Shown: positions 61,234-64,000 of the stretch, piece by piece | Layout: each line of letters opens with the position of its first letter | Position numbering within the stretch: position 1 is the first letter of the stretch | Assembly: GCA_964460115.1 (NCBI GenBank) | Contig: CAYWPR010000026.1 | Location: forward strand, 8,535-72,534 | DNA: 64,000 nt | Direction of reading: 5' to 3' | From: JAEUJZ01 sp964460115 | GTDB taxonomy: Bacteria; Myxococcota_A; Polyangia; Palsa-1104; JAEUJZ01 | Notes under the pieces: model-generated | Database searches by the model: none | Told to the model about the DNA's origin: nothing | What the model saw: the letters and a program-made list of their open reading frames with translations, nothing else | Program-made: the position numbers and the translations under genes

Positions 61234-63873
61234 ATGTCTTTTGCGCTGGTTCGCTACACCCTGGTCTATGTACTTGGCATCGGACTGGGAGATGCATTGC
61301 ATATAGGTGAGGCGCGGGCTCGCTTGGCGGTGCTGTGGGCGCTTGGCACCATGGGGGCCAGCCTCATAATAAATGCGGCTTGTGTGGGCCGCGCGCAGCG
61401 CTTATGGGGCGGAAAAGCGCGGCTTTTTGGGCGTCTGACTTTGCTTGGGGGCGCGCTGGCGCTTGGTCTCGTGGCGCAAGCGCGTCGGCCGCCAGAACTT
61501 TCCGCGTCGACTTTTGCCGTGACCGAGGCCTGGCGTTATGAAGGCCGGGTGATTAGCGGGCTGGTGCATAGTGCTCGCGGGCCGGCATTTTGTATGGCCA
61601 TCGATAAGATGGGTCCTCTGGCCAGCGCGACCCTGCAAGCGGTGCAGCCGCCGCTTTTGGCTTGGATCGCGGTGGAGGGGACGCCGCTTGAGCCTCTATG
61701 GCCCGGCGATCGGCTGCGCGTTGCTACGGTCTTGCGTAGTCCGCGCGAATTGCTGCATAGCGGTGGGGTGAATCGCCAGTTGCACCTGGCCAGCTTGGGG
61801 GTTTCAGCGATAGCTTTTGTTTCATCGGCCGCGCTGTTGCGTCTGGATGATGCGTTTGCGCCGCCAGTCTACGCAGGGTCCTTGGGGCGGGAACTAAAGC
61901 TGGCGCTGTTGCGCAAGGTCGCGCGCATTCGTGCTCGGCTTTTGGGCGCGGTGCGCTTGCGGCTGCTGCGATCTTTCGAGCTCGCAACGGAACTAGAGTC
62001 GAGCGCAGCCTTTGCAAGCTATAGCCTGGTGGTGGCGCTGGCCCTGGGCGAACGCGAACCCCTTCTACGCGCCGATGCCGCGCGCGCTGCCGTCGGGCAT
62101 CCGACCTTGGAGGCGATTTTTCGCGGCGCGGGCATCATTCACCTTTTATCGGTCAGCGGCTTGCATCTAGCTGTTGCCTCCTTTGTGTTTTACCGCGGGC
62201 TGGCCTGGCTGCTTTTGTTCATTTCGAGCATTGCGCAGCGCTGGGTGGCGCGGCGTATCGCGGCGCTATGCGCCGTGCCCGCGGTGATTTTTTATACGCT
62301 GCTGACCGGGGCTGAGCTACCGACAGTGCGGGCGGCGGTGGCATCCGTGCTGAGCCTTTTGGGCATCGCCTGCGGCCGGCGGGCGGGGCTTCCAGCGGCA
62401 CTGGCCGTAGCGGTGCTGTGGATTGCTCGTCCGGACCCAGACGAAAGCTCAGCGCTTTCAATTTACGAACCGTCGCTGCTTCTGTCTTACGCCGCGACGT
62501 TGGCGATTGCTTATGTGCGTCCGCTCTTATGGCTGCTCGGCCGGACGCCCAGGTGGCTGCGGCTGCCGGTTCGCCTGATGGATGCCACGCTAGGCGCGAC
62601 CATGGCCACAATGCCCCTATGCGCATACTACTTTGCCGAGGCACAGCTTGCCGGGCTTATCGGCAACTTGGTGGCGGTGCCAATCGGTGAGTTCATTGTG
62701 CTGCCGAGTGGGCTTCTGGGCGCGATTTGGGCCGCGCTGTGGCCAACATTGCCAGGTTCGAAACTGCTGCTTTACATCGCGGCGGGGGCCGCAGCAGTGA
62801 TGCGAAGAATGGCGGAAGCCTTGGCGGCGCTGAAGCTTGGCGGAGCGGTCTATGCGCCAAGCACATTTCAGGTTGCGCTGTGGATGGTCGGCCTTGGTGT
62901 CTTGGCTGCTGCCAAAAAACGCCGCTGGCTCGGATGGGGCGCGCTCGGTGTGGCGCTGGGGCTGTATCTTGGAACTGCCTGCAAACCGCTCGGACATCTG
63001 GAGGTTACATTTTTAGACGTCGGCCAGGGCGACGCGGCGGTCATCGAGCTGCCATCTGGCAAAGTGGTAGTGATTGATGCAGGGCCGCTGGCTACGACCC
63101 GCGGAGCCAAAAGTCCGGCAGAGGCTGTGGTGGTGCCGTTTTTGCACCGCCGCGGACATCGGCGCATCGACCTGCTTATCGCTTCGCATCGCCATCCCGA
63201 TCATTTTGGCGGAATGTTCGCCTTGCTGGCGCAATTTGACGTGGGCGTTTTGTGGCTGCCGCCCGGCGCGATCGCCGATGCACCGCAGAAAATCGCCGCC
63301 TTTCGTGAAGAAGTCGATTGGCGGCACCTGCGCGAGGCGGCCCAGCATCGCGGTATTTCAATCGTCGTACCGCAGTCGCAGTCCCTTGATGGGGTCGCCT
63401 TCGATGTGCTGGCCCCCTGTCAAAATTTCCGCGCCGCGATGTCCGCAGACAAGCCCGGCTGCATGGTGGCTGCACCTCCTATGTGGAGCGAAAACGATCG
63501 TTCGCTGGTTCTGCGGCTGGGCTATGCCGGGCGCAGAGTGCTTTTTGCCGGCGATCTGGAGCTGACCGGCGAATTGGCGCTGCTTGAGGATGCAGAAGCA
63601 CGCCGCGCACTAGACGAGGTAAACGCCGACGTATTGAAAGCCCCGCATCACTGCAGTTCGACAAGTTCCAGCGAATCTTTCGTGAAGGCGGTAGCGCCAA
63701 GCTGGGTGGTCTGCTCTTTGGGGCGGCACAACCGGTTTGGTTTTCCGCATGACGAAGTGCTTTCACGTTACGCGCAAATCGGCAGTACAGTGCTGCGTAC
63801 CGATGAGTCCGGGGCGATTGGCGTCACGATTCTTTCAAGCGGAACATTGCGGGTTGCAGCGCTTGTGAATTAG
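61234..63873 (+). CDS. comEC: DNA uptake channel protein ComEC/Rec2
   Basis: 879 aa. An N-terminal domain with two helices and an OB-like fold, then the competence domain with HLLSVSGLHLAV and about eight more helices, then a C-terminal metallo-beta-lactamase-like domain with VTFLDVGQGDAAVIELPSG, ASHRHPDHFGG and LKAPHHCSSTSS. Family knowledge: the protein moves single-stranded DNA across the inner membrane in natural transformation. Its start lies close to the divergent HATPase start, and the ATG at 61234 is preferred over a TTG 21 bp upstream. The length is fairly typical. Stands alone, without other com genes nearby. Confidence 0.94.
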   Translation: MSFALVRYTLVYVLGIGLGDALHIGEARARLAVLWALGTMGASLIINAACVGRAQRLWGGKARLFGRLTLLGGALALGLVAQARRPPELSASTFAVTEAWRYEGRVISGLVHSARGPAFCMAIDKMGPLASATLQAVQPPLLAWIAVEGTPLEPLWPGDRLRVATVLRSPRELLHSGGVNRQLHLASLGVSAIAFVSSAALLRLDDAFAPPVYAGSLGRELKLALLRKVARIRARLLGAVRLRLLRSFELATELESSAAFASYSLVVALALGEREPLLRADAARAAVGHPTLEAIFRGAGIIHLLSVSGLHLAVASFVFYRGLAWLLLFISSIAQRWVARRIAALCAVPAVIFYTLLTGAELPTVRAAVASVLSLLGIACGRRAGLPAALAVAVLWIARPDPDESSALSIYEPSLLLSYAATLAIAYVRPLLWLLGRTPRWLRLPVRLMDATLGATMATMPLCAYYFAEAQLAGLIGNLVAVPIGEFIVLPSGLLGAIWAALWPTLPGSKLLLYIAAGAAAVMRRMAEALAALKLGGAVYAPSTFQVALWMVGLGVLAAAKKRRWLGWGALGVALGLYLGTACKPLGHLEVTFLDVGQGDAAVIELPSGKVVVIDAGPLATTRGAKSPAEAVVVPFLHRRGHRRIDLLIASHRHPDHFGGMFALLAQFDVGVLWLPPGAIADAPQKIAAFREEVDWRHLREAAQHRGISIVVPQSQSLDGVAFDVLAPCQNFRAAMSADKPGCMVAAPPMWSENDRSLVLRLGYAGRRVLFAGDLELTGELALLEDAEARRALDEVNADVLKAPHHCSSTSSSESFVKAVAPSWVVCSLGRHNRFGFPHDEVLSRYAQIGSTVLRTDESGAIGVTILSSGTLRVAALVN

Positions 63874-63946
63874 AAATGAGAGGCAAATGCACTTTCTGCT
63901 TGCTTAATGCCACAGTCGGCGTTAAAAGTGCCCTCCGCCTCCTGTG

Positions 63947-64000
63947 GGAGGAGTGGCCGAGTGGACGAAGGCAGCGGTCTTGAAAACCGCAGCGCGAAAG
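63947..64000 (+). tRNA. tRNA-Ser (anticodon TGA), truncated by the window end
   Basis: GGAGGAGTGGCCGAGTGG begins the acceptor and D-arm as in serine tRNAs. The anticodon arm GCGGT-CTTGAAA-ACCGC carries TGA at 63981-63983 and reads UCA. The variable arm, T-arm and 3' acceptor strand lie beyond 64000. It follows comEC by 73 bp. Confidence 0.93.

Overview
This 64-kb window is a gene-dense, GC-rich bacterial chromosome segment. It most resembles a Myxococcota-type ('deltaproteobacterial') genome. The indicators are five eukaryotic-like Ser/Thr kinase genes (one a pseudokinase), two FHA proteins (one fused to a GAF-sigma54 activator), an OmpA protein with thrombospondin type-3 calcium repeats, many lipoproteins and beta-barrel proteins, and two giant STAND-ATPase/WD40 proteins. 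No species can be named from the sequence. Housekeeping anchors are pyrG, hppA, accD-folC, comEC and a tRNA-Ser cut by the right edge. I see no phage genes, transposase, CRISPR array or rRNA; the only mobile-looking DNA is one 122-bp MITE-like element.

Layout. 0-6 kb: truncated OmpA/TSP3 protein, small lipoprotein, pyrG, a small conserved protein, and a tandem HCCA-isomerase/DsbA-fold protein behind a DsbD-alpha-like exported protein. 6-10.3 kb: a four-gene operon built around a membrane pseudokinase, ending in a Tat-exported TlpA-like thioredoxin. 10.3-15.4 kb (minus): lipoprotein Cu/Zn-SOD, ArnT-like glycosyltransferase, Wzc-like tyrosine autokinase. 15.5-19.4 kb: polytopic membrane protein, SpoIIAA-like protein, then two probable stress genes (KGG-repeat protein and BON protein) in AT-richer, hairpin-rich DNA; a near-identical 22-bp motif lies upstream of both. 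19.4-29.4 kb: two canonical kinases, the membrane pyrophosphatase, an outer-membrane protein and a PAP2 phosphatase. 29.6-37.3 kb: DoxX, MORN-type lipoprotein, TPR protein, FHA-GAF-sigma54 activator, a TrkA-N membrane protein, a large lipoprotein and a Gly-rich repeat protein.

37.5-41.5 kb holds an overlapping trio: M15-type murein peptidase, a very divergent kinase with a Cys-rich (zinc-ribbon-like) insertion, and an RNase Y-like HD protein without a recognisable KH GxxG loop. 41.5-43.3 kb: secreted lipase and an FHA protein. 43.3-56.7 kb is the most unusual block: a trypsin-nSTAND-TM-WD40 protein (1329 aa) translationally coupled to a calcineurin-like phosphoesterase, an SppA protease with an added N-terminal beta-barrel, a PEGA-type kinase, and a divergently transcribed nSTAND-TM-WD40 protein (1248 aa). 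56.7-61.2 kb: folC-accD and an RsbX/RsbS/RsbT-like partner-switching module; then comEC and the tRNA.

The common theme is protein phosphorylation and partner switching: kinases, pseudokinase, FHA readers, PP2C-like phosphatase, STAS and HATPase proteins, with outputs that may include sigma54 transcription, RNA turnover and proteolysis. The best candidates for an undescribed system are the trypsin/STAND/phosphoesterase block and the Cys-cluster kinase + RNase Y-like pair. All functions are inferred from reading motifs; no database search was run.
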